Shown: piece after piece, positions 41,285-51,057 of the stretch | Numbering within the stretch: the first letter of the stretch is position 1 | Layout of the letters: every line of letters begins with the position of its first letter | DNA from: Apirhabdus apintestini | GTDB taxonomy: Bacteria > Pseudomonadota > Gammaproteobacteria > Enterobacterales > Enterobacteriaceae | Direction: 5' to 3' | Length of the DNA: 64,000 bases | Assembly (NCBI GenBank): GCA_033977085.1 | Contig: CP138906.1 | Location: 3,720,001 to 3,784,000 of the forward strand | Notes under the pieces: model-generated | The model's database searches: none | What the model was told of the DNA's origin: nothing | What the model saw: only the letters and a program-made list of their open reading frames with translations | Made by a program: the position numbers and the translations under genes

Positions 41285-42208
41285 TTAAACATATAGCGGT
41301 TTTTCACCCACTGGACGCGTTTTAAACCGCCGATGTACCCACAAATATTGCTCCGGTGCACGCATGATCTCTTGCTCAATGATACGGTTCATCCAAACCG
41401 CTGCCTGGGCTTCATCATCATAAGGGTAGTCCTGCGAGCTCTGGTGCGATAATGAGGCGGTAGCCGCTGAAATCCGCTTTCCGTATCATTGAAATAGTCA
41501 ACATCGACGCACCAGAAAGACGAGATAGTACAAAAGTACCGTTCGTGGTCGCCGCACTCGGAACTGCAAAAAAGGCGCAAAGCGACTGCCTTTAGGGCCG
41601 TAATCCTGATCGGGAGCAAACCAAACCGCTTCTCCCTGCTTCAGGGCGCTAACCATTTCTCGCAGCCGCCGCCTGTCGATCATACCTTTATTTGAACGCA
41701 TCCGCCCCCGCGTCTGAACCCATTCCATTAAGGGGTTATTATGGGGACGATATACGGCCATCATAGGCTGGCACATACCCATAATCCTTCCACCCAATTC
41801 AAGTGACATAAAATGGACTCCAATCACCAGCACGCCGCGTTTATCCTTCTGGGCTGCCTTTAAATTCGCCAGCCCATCGACATCGAACCAGCGCCGCAAC
41901 CGACGCTCTGACCAAAACCAGGCCATGCCGGTTTCCATTAACGCCATTCCCAGAGAAACGAAGTTATCCGTAACCAGTTTTTCATGGGCTGCTTTCGATA
42001 GATCGGGGAAACACAGCGCAATATTCTGCCGAGCAATACTTTCTCGCCGCCGCAGAAACCGTCTGGATAGTCTCCCGCTGCCGGCTCCCAGGCGCGCCAT
42101 CAGCGGATAGGGCAGCTGGACTAGCCCCCAAAGACAGATAAGGCCAAACCAAGTTAACCAATACTGAGGGTGTAAATAGCTAAGAGAAAAGGTGCGATTT
42201 TTCATCAT
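41285..42208 (-). pseudogene. lpxP: LpxP-like lipid A palmitoleoyl acyltransferase; two frameshifts
   Basis: Inner-membrane HtrB/LpxL-family enzyme; in E. coli LpxP replaces laurate by palmitoleate on lipid A in the cold. The N-terminus LHPQYWLTWFGLICLWGLVQ and the body (VLVIGVHFMSLELGGRIMG with the H-x4-E/D catalytic pattern, YRPHNNPLMEWVQTRGRMRS, AVWFAPDQDYGPKGSRFAPF) match LpxP better than LpxL. Breaks: A6 at 41568-41573 one short; an extra A near 41420-41423. Repaired C-terminus: MRAPEQYLWVHRRFKTRPVG, then EKPLYV, stop 41285. In E. coli lpxP is elsewhere, so its position here is unusual. Confidence 0.88.
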
Positions 42209-42560
42209 TAATCCTCAGTATTTTTAATGCATAGCCCGCATTCATAATAAAGCGGCACGTGTTTTAATAAGGCACCGATAACGCGATAGAATTCAGAATG
42301 AATCAAAAAAATTTTCCTTTACACATTTTCTGAAAATATTACTCGGCTATCTTTGTTTGTTAATTGCCAGCCGTTGATTAATAGGCATCTCAAAAATGAT
42401 AAACCACGAAACTATAAGCCCGGTATTTACATATATCCGGCTTAATTGTCTCTATTCTTAATACGCTAAAACATTAGTAACATAGGCGTCATCACAAAAG
42501 CGCGTACCCACTCATGTTGCTATAATCACATTACGCGCCTTTAGATTCAGAAAAACTTTA
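42209..42560. other. Spacer upstream of lpxP
   Basis: AT-rich, no gene recognised. Presumably holds the lpxP promoter and the end of the YmcF-like transcript. Confidence 0.35.
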
Positions 42561-42746
42561 TTAATTCTGATGAGTATGAATACTCCGAATTTGTTGCTCC
42601 ACTCTTTTAAACATCACCATATCTGATTTACAAAAAATACATTTTGCACCTGCAGGATTTCTTATGGATGAATCAAATACCGAAGTCCGGTATTGCGATC
42701 CTTGACAGCAAGGGCATTTGAAGGAAAATTTATCTATATTTAACAT
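42561..42746 (-). CDS. YmcF/YnfQ-like small cold-shock zinc protein
   Basis: 61 residues: FKCPCCQGSQYRTSVFDSSI, NPAGAKCIFCKSDMVMF. Two CxxC pairs (CPCC and CIFC) suggest a zinc ribbon. It resembles the small proteins YmcF and YnfQ, encoded beside cold-shock genes in E. coli; their function is unknown. Identification rests on remembered motif similarity. Lies upstream of lpxP on the same strand, separated by 350 bases. Confidence 0.6.
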   Translation of the reverse strand: MLNIDKFSFKCPCCQGSQYRTSVFDSSIRNPAGAKCIFCKSDMVMFKRVEQQIRSIHTHQN

Positions 42747-43240
42747 AATGTTATATCGCTTATCTAATTTTCTACTCGCCGTAATCCCCCAAGCAGGCCC
42801 ATTCTCATGGCGGTTCCATGTAAAAAATCTGGGAATCTAATAGGATGAATTATCGGACCATTAATATGCTCCACGATCCGGCGCTATACGTAAACGGGAT
42901 GCTATTTGGTAAGCATTCTCTAACCTGTCAATATAAGGTTAAATAAAACCTTGTATTGATATCCGCACGCGGAGGAAGAGATAACTCAAAAGGAAACGAA
43001 CCAGGAAGGGACTCTCATTCTTATATTGATGAGGGTGGCTTATACTGTCACTCACCTTATGGGTAGAGGTTTAATCAAACCTGCGCCTCTAGTAACTCAC
43101 GTATTTTACTTTATAGCAAGTTATTTTTTATGCTCATGCGGCGCATTTGTTAAATGTCCCTCTTTTTTCTACAAATGAGAAATTTAGTGAGCAATTTTTT
43201 TGATAAACCTGTAGCCTGCTCTTTATCAACACGATAAGAG
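42747..43240. other. Divergent spacer between the two small zinc-protein genes
   Basis: About 490 bases, unusually long for two tiny genes. Contains a GAGGTTT/AAACCT hairpin (about 43063-43081) and a G/A-rich patch near 42970-43010. Long structured leaders are typical of cold-shock genes, which would fit, but I see no conserved cold box. Confidence 0.35.
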
Positions 43241-43441
43241 ATGCTTATGCTTAATAAAAGAAAAGATGGTCCTAAAAGTTTTCTGGTCAGCGTCAGTTGC
43301 CCACAATGCGCAAAAAAATCAGAGCACAGTAAGGCACGTGTGAATAAAAATAAGAAACTTATTTGCCCATTCTGCAATACCCTGTTTTTATCCAATTCCC
43401 CTGCATCATCATCCCCAGCAAATTTTTCCCTTAGAAAATAA
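43241..43441 (+). CDS. YnfU-like small zinc-binding protein
   Basis: 66 residues: SFLVSVSCPQCAKKSEHSKA, LICPFCNTLFLSN. Two CxxC pairs in a zinc-ribbon spacing, with the SEHS..RV..K..L.CP.C pattern of E. coli YnfU. Function unknown. ATG at 43241 or 43247. Followed by a clear terminator at 43499. Confidence 0.6.
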   Translation: MLMLNKRKDGPKSFLVSVSCPQCAKKSEHSKARVNKNKKLICPFCNTLFLSNSPASSSPANFSLRK

Positions 43442-43498
43442 TAGATTAAAATTTTGGATTAACCGTTAGCGCAGCTTACAGCATCTGTCGATGACAAG

Positions 43499-43522
43499 CC
43501 GTTAATGCACTAACGGTTTTCT
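43499..43522 (+). terminator. Terminator after the YnfU-like gene
   Basis: CCGTTA (43499-43504), loop ATGCAC, TAACGG (43511-43516), then TTTTCT. Confidence 0.75.
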
Positions 43523-43794
43523 CACCCGACTAATCATCAGGATAGACGCTGTACGCTAACCGGCGCGCCGCGTAATCGTATGAATCACGCTCGGCATCGC
43601 TCACAAAGCACTTTCAAGCACGGCGTATCATAGTTAAATAACACATTGACTATTAAATATATTTTAGACGAATTTAGTGCGATGGAGCGCCAGCTAACTA
43701 AATCGAAAAGCAATAGTGGCATAGTCAGAGCGCAGGTTTCTATTCCCTGACTTTACTTTTATACTGCCTGCAATACCCGAAACAGGAATACGAT

Positions 43795-44112
43795 ATGAAC
43801 GACAGTGAATTTCATCGCCTGGCCGATGGGCTTTGGTTAACGATCGAGGAGCGCATGGACGCCTGGGACGGCGATAGTGATATTGACTGCGAAATCAACG
43901 GCGGCGTATTAACCCTTAGCTTTGAAAATGGCAGCAAGATTATTATTAATCGCCAGGAGCCTTTACATCAGGTCTGGCTGGCGACGCGTCGTGGCGGCTA
44001 TCACTTTTCGCTGCAGGGCGATGTTTGGCTATGCGACCGCTCCGGGGAAAACTTTTGGGCGCTGTTAGAGCAAGCCTGCTCGGAACAAGCGGGCGAAAGT
44101 GTGCAATTCTAA
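43795..44112 (+). CDS. cyaY: CyaY, bacterial frataxin
   Basis: 105-residue iron-binding regulator of ISC iron-sulfur cluster assembly. Acidic first helix (FHRLADGLWLTIEERMDAWD), strand motif DIDCEINGGVLTLSFENGSK, conserved QEPLHQVWLATRRGGYHFSL with the Trp patch, and an end FWALLEQACSEQ. Convergent with cyaA, as in E. coli. Intact. Confidence 0.96.
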   Translation: MNDSEFHRLADGLWLTIEERMDAWDGDSDIDCEINGGVLTLSFENGSKIIINRQEPLHQVWLATRRGGYHFSLQGDVWLCDRSGENFWALLEQACSEQAGESVQF

Positions 44113-44116
44113 CGCA

Positions 44117-46680
44117 TTAGGATGGATACTGAGGAAGCAGCGAAGACGCAGCTTCTGAGGCGTCCTCATCTGGTCGCGCCGTGATAACCGGCTGTATACA
44201 ACGAGTCCTAAACGGAACGACCTGCTGCAGCCCATCCACGGTCACTATTTGATAAAATTGCGGCAAATTAAAGTTTATGAAGCTCGCGCCCCACGTAAAT
44301 CGATCGTGCGACGAAGAGTAAAAACGACTCACATCGCGTACTAACTCTTCTTTGCTGCCTTCACAATGAAGATAAGCTTCTGCGCGATTGCTCTCATCGA
44401 GAATATAAATATTAAATCCCTTGCGCTCTGCCTGACTCTCTTCAAAAAGAATTGAATAATGCCTTCACTGGCAAACCCGTCAACCACGGAAGGCAGTTGC
44501 ACATGATGAGTCTCTACCTGAACGGAAAGCCCGTGCAGCTTGTTGTTGGAGATAGCGCCATAAAACTCAACGGCGTTTTCAAGCTTTTGAATAGAAACAT
44601 TTAGGCGCTCAAAGAACAGCCCCCAAGTCTGGCCGGCAAAACGTAGCGCTTTAAAACGCCCGGCATCGTGGCGCGTACTGGTCAGCCGCAGTTGAATACA
44701 TTCAGAGACTAATTGCTGAACCCGCGTGCGGATCATGCCGCGTAAGTGCTGGCTATAACAAAAGACCTCCACGCTGTCCGGCGGCGCCGCATCCTGGTGC
44801 ATTTTACCCAGAATCGTCTTCAGCGCCTCTATCATGGCCTGCTCGCCGTTGAAGTGCAGCGTGCGCACTTCGTTCCACGAGTTTCGGTAGAGTAAGTCCA
44901 CGCTGCCAACCAGGCATTTTTGCTCTTCGCCAAAGCTAAAGACATCCAGTTTACGGAAATCAACGTGCACCACCTGGTCCTGAAACGCCTGAGTCGGATC
45001 GTATTCAAGATTAACAATGATAGCCAGGTGCCTGATTTCACAAGGACTATACAGCGCTTTTGGCGTCGGAGCCGGCAGGCGAAGCGGGAAACGCTGAGAA
45101 ACCTCAGAGACCAATTCCTGCAGTTTTGGTAATTCGCACACGCCGTTTCCTTTGACAAACAAATGGGTGCGCGGAGTCAGCAGGCCGTTAAACCAGGCCC
45201 AGGCAACCAGCTTATTCAGATAACGGTTATATTCCAGCGGCTGATGGCTGATAATCGCGTCAATGGTCGGCGCCCGGTTATAAAGATACCAACCTGAGCG
45301 ATTCGCTCGCCCAGGAGGCACATAGATAAATGTCAGATAAGGTTCAGAAAGATCCGGCGAGATCTGTGGGTTCACCAGCGTTACTTTGCCCGGCAGTGCT
45401 TCAAATGCCGCGTAAAGTTTACGCGTTAATACGCCAATATCCTGCGGGCTGGCGCTTACGCTCAGGTTATTGCGCCGCGCAAAGCGAATTAAGTTACGAT
45501 AGCTTTGCATCATGGCGTCCAGAAGCTCGTTGTGCGCTTCGCGTACCTGTGCAATTTTCCAGTTCGCCCGATCGTCAAGCACGGCTAAACGCTGCTCATC
45601 CCAGCCCCAGCTTTTTACCATCTGGCTCAATATCTCACGGCGCCATCCAACGCACGCCCGATCGCGAGACAACTTTTCACAAACTTTAAGATAGAAACAG
45701 CGGCGAACTAAATCCAGGCGCGCCTCATCTTGTATCTGCTGTAAATAATAAGTCACTCTTTCCAGCATCATGCAGTAAGGATCCAGCCCAAAAGAGACTA
45801 TCTCCCCATCGTGCAGGCGCTGCTTAATGTCTTCGGCTAAGAGGCGGGTATTGGGATACTCCCAGGAATAAGCCTCAAGGAGCAGCGTTTTCAACACGGC
45901 TTTGTACGGAGAATCAATACTCTTATAGAGCCGCCATAAGCTGGCACCGAAATACTCCTCTGCGGAAAGCGATCCTAATCCGCCAAGATCGAGCCATTCG
46001 TTAGGCGTAAGTACGCCCCGCCCATACAGCGACATGACATATTCATCATAGCGATATTCTTCCGCTACCGGCACCATATTCCACAGAATGCGCTTACCCG
46101 CCATACGCACTGCGGAGCGATAAAACTCATCCAGCAATAGAATGTGCTGAGTAGAACCGCAGTCTTCACCACCAAGGTTGCCTCTTTCATTGTGACGGAA
46201 TCGATTTTCATCAATCAAAAAGAAGCTGACTTCAACGCCCATAGACGCGGCCCAGTTTTCCAGCAAATTACACTTGCGCTGCAGCAGGCGGCGTTCCTCA
46301 CCGTCAAGCCAGGACTGATGGCAGACCCAAATATCCAAATCAGAGGTACAACTTTGGCCAACGGACGACGTGCTACCCATAGAATAAACGCCGGTTATAG
46401 GCAATTCTCCCGTAGGGGTGAGCTGGGCTGCAACGCCACGGCGCTGCGCCAAATCCTGTAGCGCAAGTAATTGATTTTCATCAGGCGTGAAAAGACAGAT
46501 ACCGGCGGGAACGTTACCTTCAAGGTAACCCGGCATCAGCGGGTGATGATAATGTAGAAGTCCGGGCAGTAAACTGTAAACCTGCTGAAAAGCAGGCCCC
46601 ATAGCAGCAAGCGCGCGATCGACGCGCAATTGATTTATGGCATCCAGTCTCTGCTTTAGCGTCTCAATATAGAGGTACAA
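44117..46680 (-). pseudogene. cyaA: CyaA, class I adenylate cyclase; frameshifted in the regulatory C-terminus
   Basis: Makes cAMP for Crp. The N-terminal catalytic half has GSTSSVGQSCTSDLDIWVC and is intact; the C-terminal half couples to phosphorylated EIIA-Glc. Starts with TTG at 46680, the weak start also used by E. coli cyaA to limit expression. Frame is lost at the five-A run 44444-44448 (T5 on the coding strand, needs T6) after GIIQFF; the last ~95 residues (GFNIYILDESNRAEAY, RFYSSSHDRFTWGASFINF) are in another frame. Restored about 855 aa. Even if real, the catalytic domain would survive. Confidence 0.95.
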
Positions 46681-46777
46681 GACATATTCGCCTGATGTTT
46701 CAGTATTTCGTCAAAAAACCAGTTTCCATGGGCCACTGCCTATTACTAACAATGATCTGACCGGGAATTGCTGGAAA

Positions 46778-46793
46778 CGTGATCAATTTAACA
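46778..46793 (-). promoter_or_regulatory. CRP site in the cyaA promoter
   Basis: Minus strand TGTTAAATTGATCACG within GGTGTTAAATTGATCACGTT matches the CRP operator known in E. coli cyaA (autorepression by cAMP-CRP). It lies about 100 bases upstream of the TTG start, in the cyaA-hemC divergent region. Confidence 0.85.
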
Positions 46794-46963
46794 CCATGCC
46801 GTTTGACCGTAAAGAAAGATGCACTACACAAAGTGTAGCATGACAGCGCTTCATCCAACGTTGAAAGAGTATCACGCCTTCTGCGCTCGCGTGGCCGTTA
46901 CAACTGACAGTTTTCCGGTAACAATGTTAGGATGTTCTTTAAACGGTTATCACGGTAAAAAGC

Positions 46964-47905
46964 ATGTCTGACGAAGTATTACGCATTGCAACCCGCCAAA
47001 GCCCGCTGGCACTGTGGCAGGCAGAGGATGTAAAACAGCGCCTGGAAGCACATCACCCCTCTCTAAGGGTCGAACTGGTGCCGATGGTGACACGCGGCGA
47101 TATTCTGCTGGATACCCCGCTGGCGAAAGTTGGGGGCAAAGGGCTATTCGTCAAAGAGCTGGAGCGGGCGCTCCCGGAACATCGCGCCGATATCGCCGTT
47201 CACTCGATGAAAGACGTGCCGGTCGCCTTTCCGGAAGGCCTGGGTTTGGTGACTATATGTGAACGTGATGACCCGAGGGACGCGTTTGTCTCCGGTCATT
47301 TCGACAGCCTGGATGCGCTGCCTGCCGGTAGCGTCGTAGGTACCTCCAGCCTGCGTCGTCAGTGCCAAATAATGGCCCAGCGCCCGGATTTAGTTATCCG
47401 CTCTTTACGCGGCAACCTGGGCACCCGTCTTGGCAAGCTCGATGCAGGAGAATATGACGCGATTATCTTAGCCGTTGCCGGCCTGAAGCGCCTAAAAATG
47501 CCGGAGCGGATCCGCTGTGCGCTTTCGCCGGAAGTTTCTCTTCCCGCCGTTGGCCAGGGCGCAGTCGGCATCGAATGCCGGCTCAATGATAACCATACGC
47601 GCGCTTTACTGGCACCGCTTAATCATCGTGAAACGGCGATATGCGTCACCGCCGAACGCGCAATGAATACTCGTCTTGAAGGCGGCTGCCAGGTGCCTAT
47701 TGGCAGTTATGCCGAACTTAGCAACGGTGAGCTTTGGCTGCGAGCACTGGTTGGCGCCGTGGATGGTTCACAAATAATTCGCGCGGAGCGGCGCGGGCAT
47801 CCTGATGATGCGCAGGCAATGGGGATTTCTCTGGCTGAAGAGCCGTTACATAACGGCGCAGATGCGATTCTTAGCGCTATTTATCAGGAAACCGCATCGC
47901 AATGA
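46964..47905 (+). CDS. hemC: HemC, porphobilinogen deaminase
   Basis: Polymerises four porphobilinogens to hydroxymethylbilane. 313 residues, E. coli length. Motifs IATRQSPLALWQAEDVKQRL, VGGKGLFVKELERALPEHRA, HSMKDVPVAFPEGL (catalytic Asp region), GTSSLRRQCQ, and cofactor Cys in LEGGCQVPIGSYAEL. Stop overlaps the hemD start (ATGA). Intact. Confidence 0.97.
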   Translation: MSDEVLRIATRQSPLALWQAEDVKQRLEAHHPSLRVELVPMVTRGDILLDTPLAKVGGKGLFVKELERALPEHRADIAVHSMKDVPVAFPEGLGLVTICERDDPRDAFVSGHFDSLDALPAGSVVGTSSLRRQCQIMAQRPDLVIRSLRGNLGTRLGKLDAGEYDAIILAVAGLKRLKMPERIRCALSPEVSLPAVGQGAVGIECRLNDNHTRALLAPLNHRETAICVTAERAMNTRLEGGCQVPIGSYAELSNGELWLRALVGAVDGSQIIRAERRGHPDDAQAMGISLAEEPLHNGADAILSAIYQETASQ

Positions 47906-48647
47906 GACGCGTTCTGGTCACTCGCCCTTCCCCTGCAGGAGAGGAGCTTGTAGGCCGCCTTCGCACGCTCGGCGTGGAGGCGTGGAGCCTCCCCTGATTG
48001 AATTCACTCCGGGCCGCGAGTTGCCTTATCTTCCGGAATATCTGACCCATCTCGCACCTGGCGACCTGTTAGTCGCCTTATCGAAACAGGCGGTTAACTT
48101 TGCCGCAGCAGCACTGAAGCAAGCCGAAATGCGCTGGCCGGAACAAGTTTCAGCCTTTGCTATCGGCAGGGCGACAGCGCTGGCGTTACACGCCAATAGC
48201 GGCCTCCAGGTAAATTATCCGCGGGATCGGGAAATCAGTGAAGTCCTGCTACAATTACCTGAATTACAAAATATTAACGGAAAAACAGCGCTTATCCTGC
48301 GCGGCAATGGTGGACGAGAGCTATTAGGCACGGTGCTAGGCGAGCGCGGCGCGTCCGTCAGATTTTGTGAATGTTATCAACGCAACTTCATTCATTATAC
48401 TGGCGAAGAAGAAGCGGCTCGCTGGTATGAACGCGGCATTTCAACGCTGGTCGTCACCAGTGGAGAAATGCTACAACAGCTCTGGTCACTGTTTCCTGAC
48501 TGGCATAAACACCATTGGCTACTCCGGTGCCAATTGATCGTTGTTAGCGAACGTCTGGCTATTCAGGCCGTGGAGCTGGGCTGGAAAAAGATTAAAGTTG
48601 CGGATAACGCCGATAATGACGCGCTGCTGCGCGCAATAACAACATGA
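47902..48647 (+). pseudogene. hemD: HemD, uroporphyrinogen-III synthase; frameshifted
   Basis: Closes hydroxymethylbilane with ring D inversion; needed for heme and siroheme. N-terminus MRRVLVTRPSPAGEELVGRL to EAWSLP, then a frame break at the four-C run 47991-47994 (needs five). It resumes LIEFTPGRELPYLPEYLTHL, AFAIGRATALALHANSGLQV, ISEVLLQLPELQNINGKTAL, LILRGNGGREL and VTSGEMLQQLWSLFPDW. Restored about 248 aa. Heme precursors feed CysG as well. Inactivation should block heme synthesis, so the indel is suspect. Confidence 0.95.
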
Positions 48648-48662
48648 ACGATGGGAAGAATG

Positions 48663-49818
48663 ATGACGGAACAAAAAGAGCCCTCCGCGATGACTGAAGA
48701 GGCCAACTCCGCTGCAGAAAACAACGCGCAGCCTGTTCAGCCTGAGTCAAAACCAGTAAAAACGCGCAGCAATGCCGCTGGCATCACGCTGAGTATCGTC
48801 GCTATCGCCATAGCGCTAGCCGCCGGTGCCGGCCTGTATAGTTGGGGAAAACATCAGGCAGCAAGCCAGATGGCGCAAAATGAATCGCTCAGCGCGCAGC
48901 TCAACGCATTGCAACAGCTACAAAGCCAGCAAAAAATTGAGCTGGAGAATTTGATTAAACAGCAAACCGCGCGGCTTGAAGAAGCGCGCGCGCACCAGGT
49001 GCAAATGGCAAAAGCGCTGGCAGAAACCCAGCAGAAAGTCGCCGCGATCTCCGGCAGCGACGCTAAAGTCTGGCAGCTTGCGCAGTCCGATTTTCTGGTC
49101 AAACTCGCCGGGCGCAAGCTTTGGAGCGATCAGGATGTCACTACGGCCATTGCGCTGCTGCGCAGCGCTGATGAAAGCCTGGCGCAGATGAACGATCCCC
49201 GCCTGATCAACGCACGCCGCGCATTGACTCAGGATATCTCCAGCTTATCAGGCGTAACGCAGATTGACTTCGATGGCATTATATTGAAGCTCAATCAGCT
49301 TTCGAACCAGGTTGATAATCTTCGCCTTGCGGATAATGACGACGATGACAGTCCGATGGATTCCAACAGCAAAGAGTTATCAGGCTCGCTGACTGAATGG
49401 CGGCAAAACCTGGTTAAAAGCTGGCATAACTTTATGGAGAATTTCATTACTATCCGACGCAGGGATACCACCGACGTACCGCTACTGGCACCAAATCAGG
49501 ATATCTACTTGCGCGAAAATATCCGTTCGCGTTTATTAATAGCCGTACAGGCCGTGCCGCGCCATCAGGATGAAACCTATAAGCAATCTCTTGAGACCGT
49601 CTCTACCGGATCCGCGCCTATTACGATACCGATGATGCTGCCACAAAAGGTTTCTGGCGGATTTAGACACGCTCAGCCAACAAAGCATTGAAATGGATGT
49701 GCCGGATACCTTAGCCAGCCAGCCCATTCTCGAAAAACTGATGCGCGCCTGGGATCGCCACGCCCCGATGCCAGCGTCTGACGCCGCCTCTGGCGCCCAA
49801 CCTCAGCAAGGAGAATAA
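48663..49818 (+). pseudogene. hemX: HemX, membrane protein of the hemCDXY operon; two frameshifts
   Basis: Bitopic inner-membrane protein; annotated as a putative uroporphyrinogen methyltransferase, but no SAM motifs are visible and the function is unproven. One membrane helix (about 40-62, ITLSIVAIAIALAAGAGLYS), then a long coiled coil (SLSAQLNALQQLQSQQKIEL) and the domain with DFLVKLAGRKLWSDQDVTTA. Start ATG 48663 (MTEQKE). T is missing near 49608 (ETVSTWIRAYYDTDDA) and near 49652 (KGFLADLDTLSQQS). Repaired C-terminus ends GAQPQQGE, two bases before hemY. Confidence 0.9.
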
Positions 49819-49820
49819 TC

Positions 49821-51017
49821 ATGCTAAAAGTTCTCCTGTTATTTCTCCTGCTGCTGGCAGGTATTGTGGTTGGCCCCATGCTCGCAGGTCACCAGGGCTA
49901 CGTATTGATTCAAACCAATGACTACAATATTGAAACCAGCGTCACTGCACTGGTTATTATGCTGTGTTTATTGATTCTGGCGCTGCTGGTTATCGAGTGG
50001 ATACTGCGTCGGATATTTCATACCGGTTCTCGCACCCGCGGATGGTTTGTCGGGCGCAAACGTCGTCGCGCCCACAAGCATACCAGCCAGGCGTTAATTA
50101 AGCTGGCGGAAGGGGATTATCAGCAGGTTGAAAAGCTGCTGTCCAAACATGCCGATCACGCGGAACAGCCCGTAGTCAATTATCTGCTGGCCGCCGAAGC
50201 CGCACAGCAGCGAGGTGACGATGCGCGCGCCAGCCAGCACCTGGAGCGCGCAGCAGAGCTTTCAGAAAACGATCCTATCCCAGTAGAAATCACGCGCGTT
50301 CGGCTTCAGCTTGCGCGTAATGAAAATCATGCCGCCCGCCACGGCGTTGATAAGCTGCTGGAAATCGCACCGCGCCACCCTGAGGTGCTGCGCCTTGCTG
50401 AGCAGGCCTACATACGCACCCACGCGTGGAGTTCTCTGCTTGATATTCTCTACTCCATGGAGAAAGCGCATATTGGTGATGATGCTCACCGGGCAGCGTT
50501 AGAGCAGCAGGCCTGGATTGGGCTGATGGACCAGGCTATGGCCGATGGCGGCAGCGAAGGGTTGAAATCCTGGTGGCATAATCAGGGGCGTAAAATACGC
50601 CTGCGTTCAGATCTCCAGGTGGCCATGGCGGATCGGCTGATTGAGTGTGACGATCACGCTACCGCCCAGCAAATTATTCTGGACGGGCTGAAGCAGGAAT
50701 ATAATGAAAGCCTGGTTTTATTGATGCCGCGTCTAAAAACCAGCGCGCCGGAGCAGGTCGAGAAGGTATTGCGTCAGCAAATTAAAAATCATGGTTCGCG
50801 CCCGCTGCTCTGGAGCACGCTGGGCCAAATGTTGATGAAGCACGGAGAATGGAAAGAAGCCAGCTTCGCTTTCCGTGCTGCCCTGAAGCAGCGTCCGGAC
50901 GCCTATGATTACGCCTGGCTTGCCGACACGCTCGATCGCCTGAAGCAGCCAGAAGAAGCGGCTGCCATGCGACGAGACGGCCTGTTGCTGACGCTAAAAA
51001 ATAACGCCCCATCTTAA
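49821..51017 (+). CDS. hemY: HemY, inner-membrane TPR protein of the hem operon
   Basis: 398 residues as in E. coli. Two N-terminal membrane helices (LKVLLLFLLLLAGIVVGPML and about 40-62, TALVIMLCLLILALLVIEWI) and TPR-like repeats (HTSQALIKLAEGDYQQVEKL, HPEVLRLAEQAYIRTHAWSS, WKEASFAFRAALKQRPDAYD). Not the protoporphyrinogen oxidase of the same name in other phyla; role unknown, linked to protoheme synthesis by location. Intact. Confidence 0.95.
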   Translation: MLKVLLLFLLLLAGIVVGPMLAGHQGYVLIQTNDYNIETSVTALVIMLCLLILALLVIEWILRRIFHTGSRTRGWFVGRKRRRAHKHTSQALIKLAEGDYQQVEKLLSKHADHAEQPVVNYLLAAEAAQQRGDDARASQHLERAAELSENDPIPVEITRVRLQLARNENHAARHGVDKLLEIAPRHPEVLRLAEQAYIRTHAWSSLLDILYSMEKAHIGDDAHRAALEQQAWIGLMDQAMADGGSEGLKSWWHNQGRKIRLRSDLQVAMADRLIECDDHATAQQIILDGLKQEYNESLVLLMPRLKTSAPEQVEKVLRQQIKNHGSRPLLWSTLGQMLMKHGEWKEASFAFRAALKQRPDAYDYAWLADTLDRLKQPEEAAAMRRDGLLLTLKNNAPS

Positions 51018-51026
51018 GCTTCTTTA

Positions 51027-51057
51027 TACGGCCATCTCCTCTGAAGATGGCCGTTTT
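51027..51057 (+). terminator. Terminator of the hemCDXY operon
   Basis: ACGGCCATCT / AGATGGCCGT stem with a short loop, followed by TTTTAC. Begins about ten bases after the hemY stop. Confidence 0.88.

Larger units (their letters stand above)
39118..43794. other. 4.7-kb insert between lptM and cyaY
   Basis: In E. coli lptM and cyaY are close divergent neighbours. Here they are separated by an AT-rich tract holding an SGNH-type protein (+), lpxP (-), a YmcF-like zinc protein (-) and a YnfU-like zinc protein (+), with long non-coding spacers. Base composition is visibly poorer in GC than the flanks, especially 39360-40860. No IS or integrase is visible at its borders. Confidence 0.75.

Noticed and set aside
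39118..43794. Prophage or integrative element in the lptM-cyaY insert
   Set aside because: No integrase, attachment repeats, tRNA or phage genes; only isolated chromosomal-type genes.
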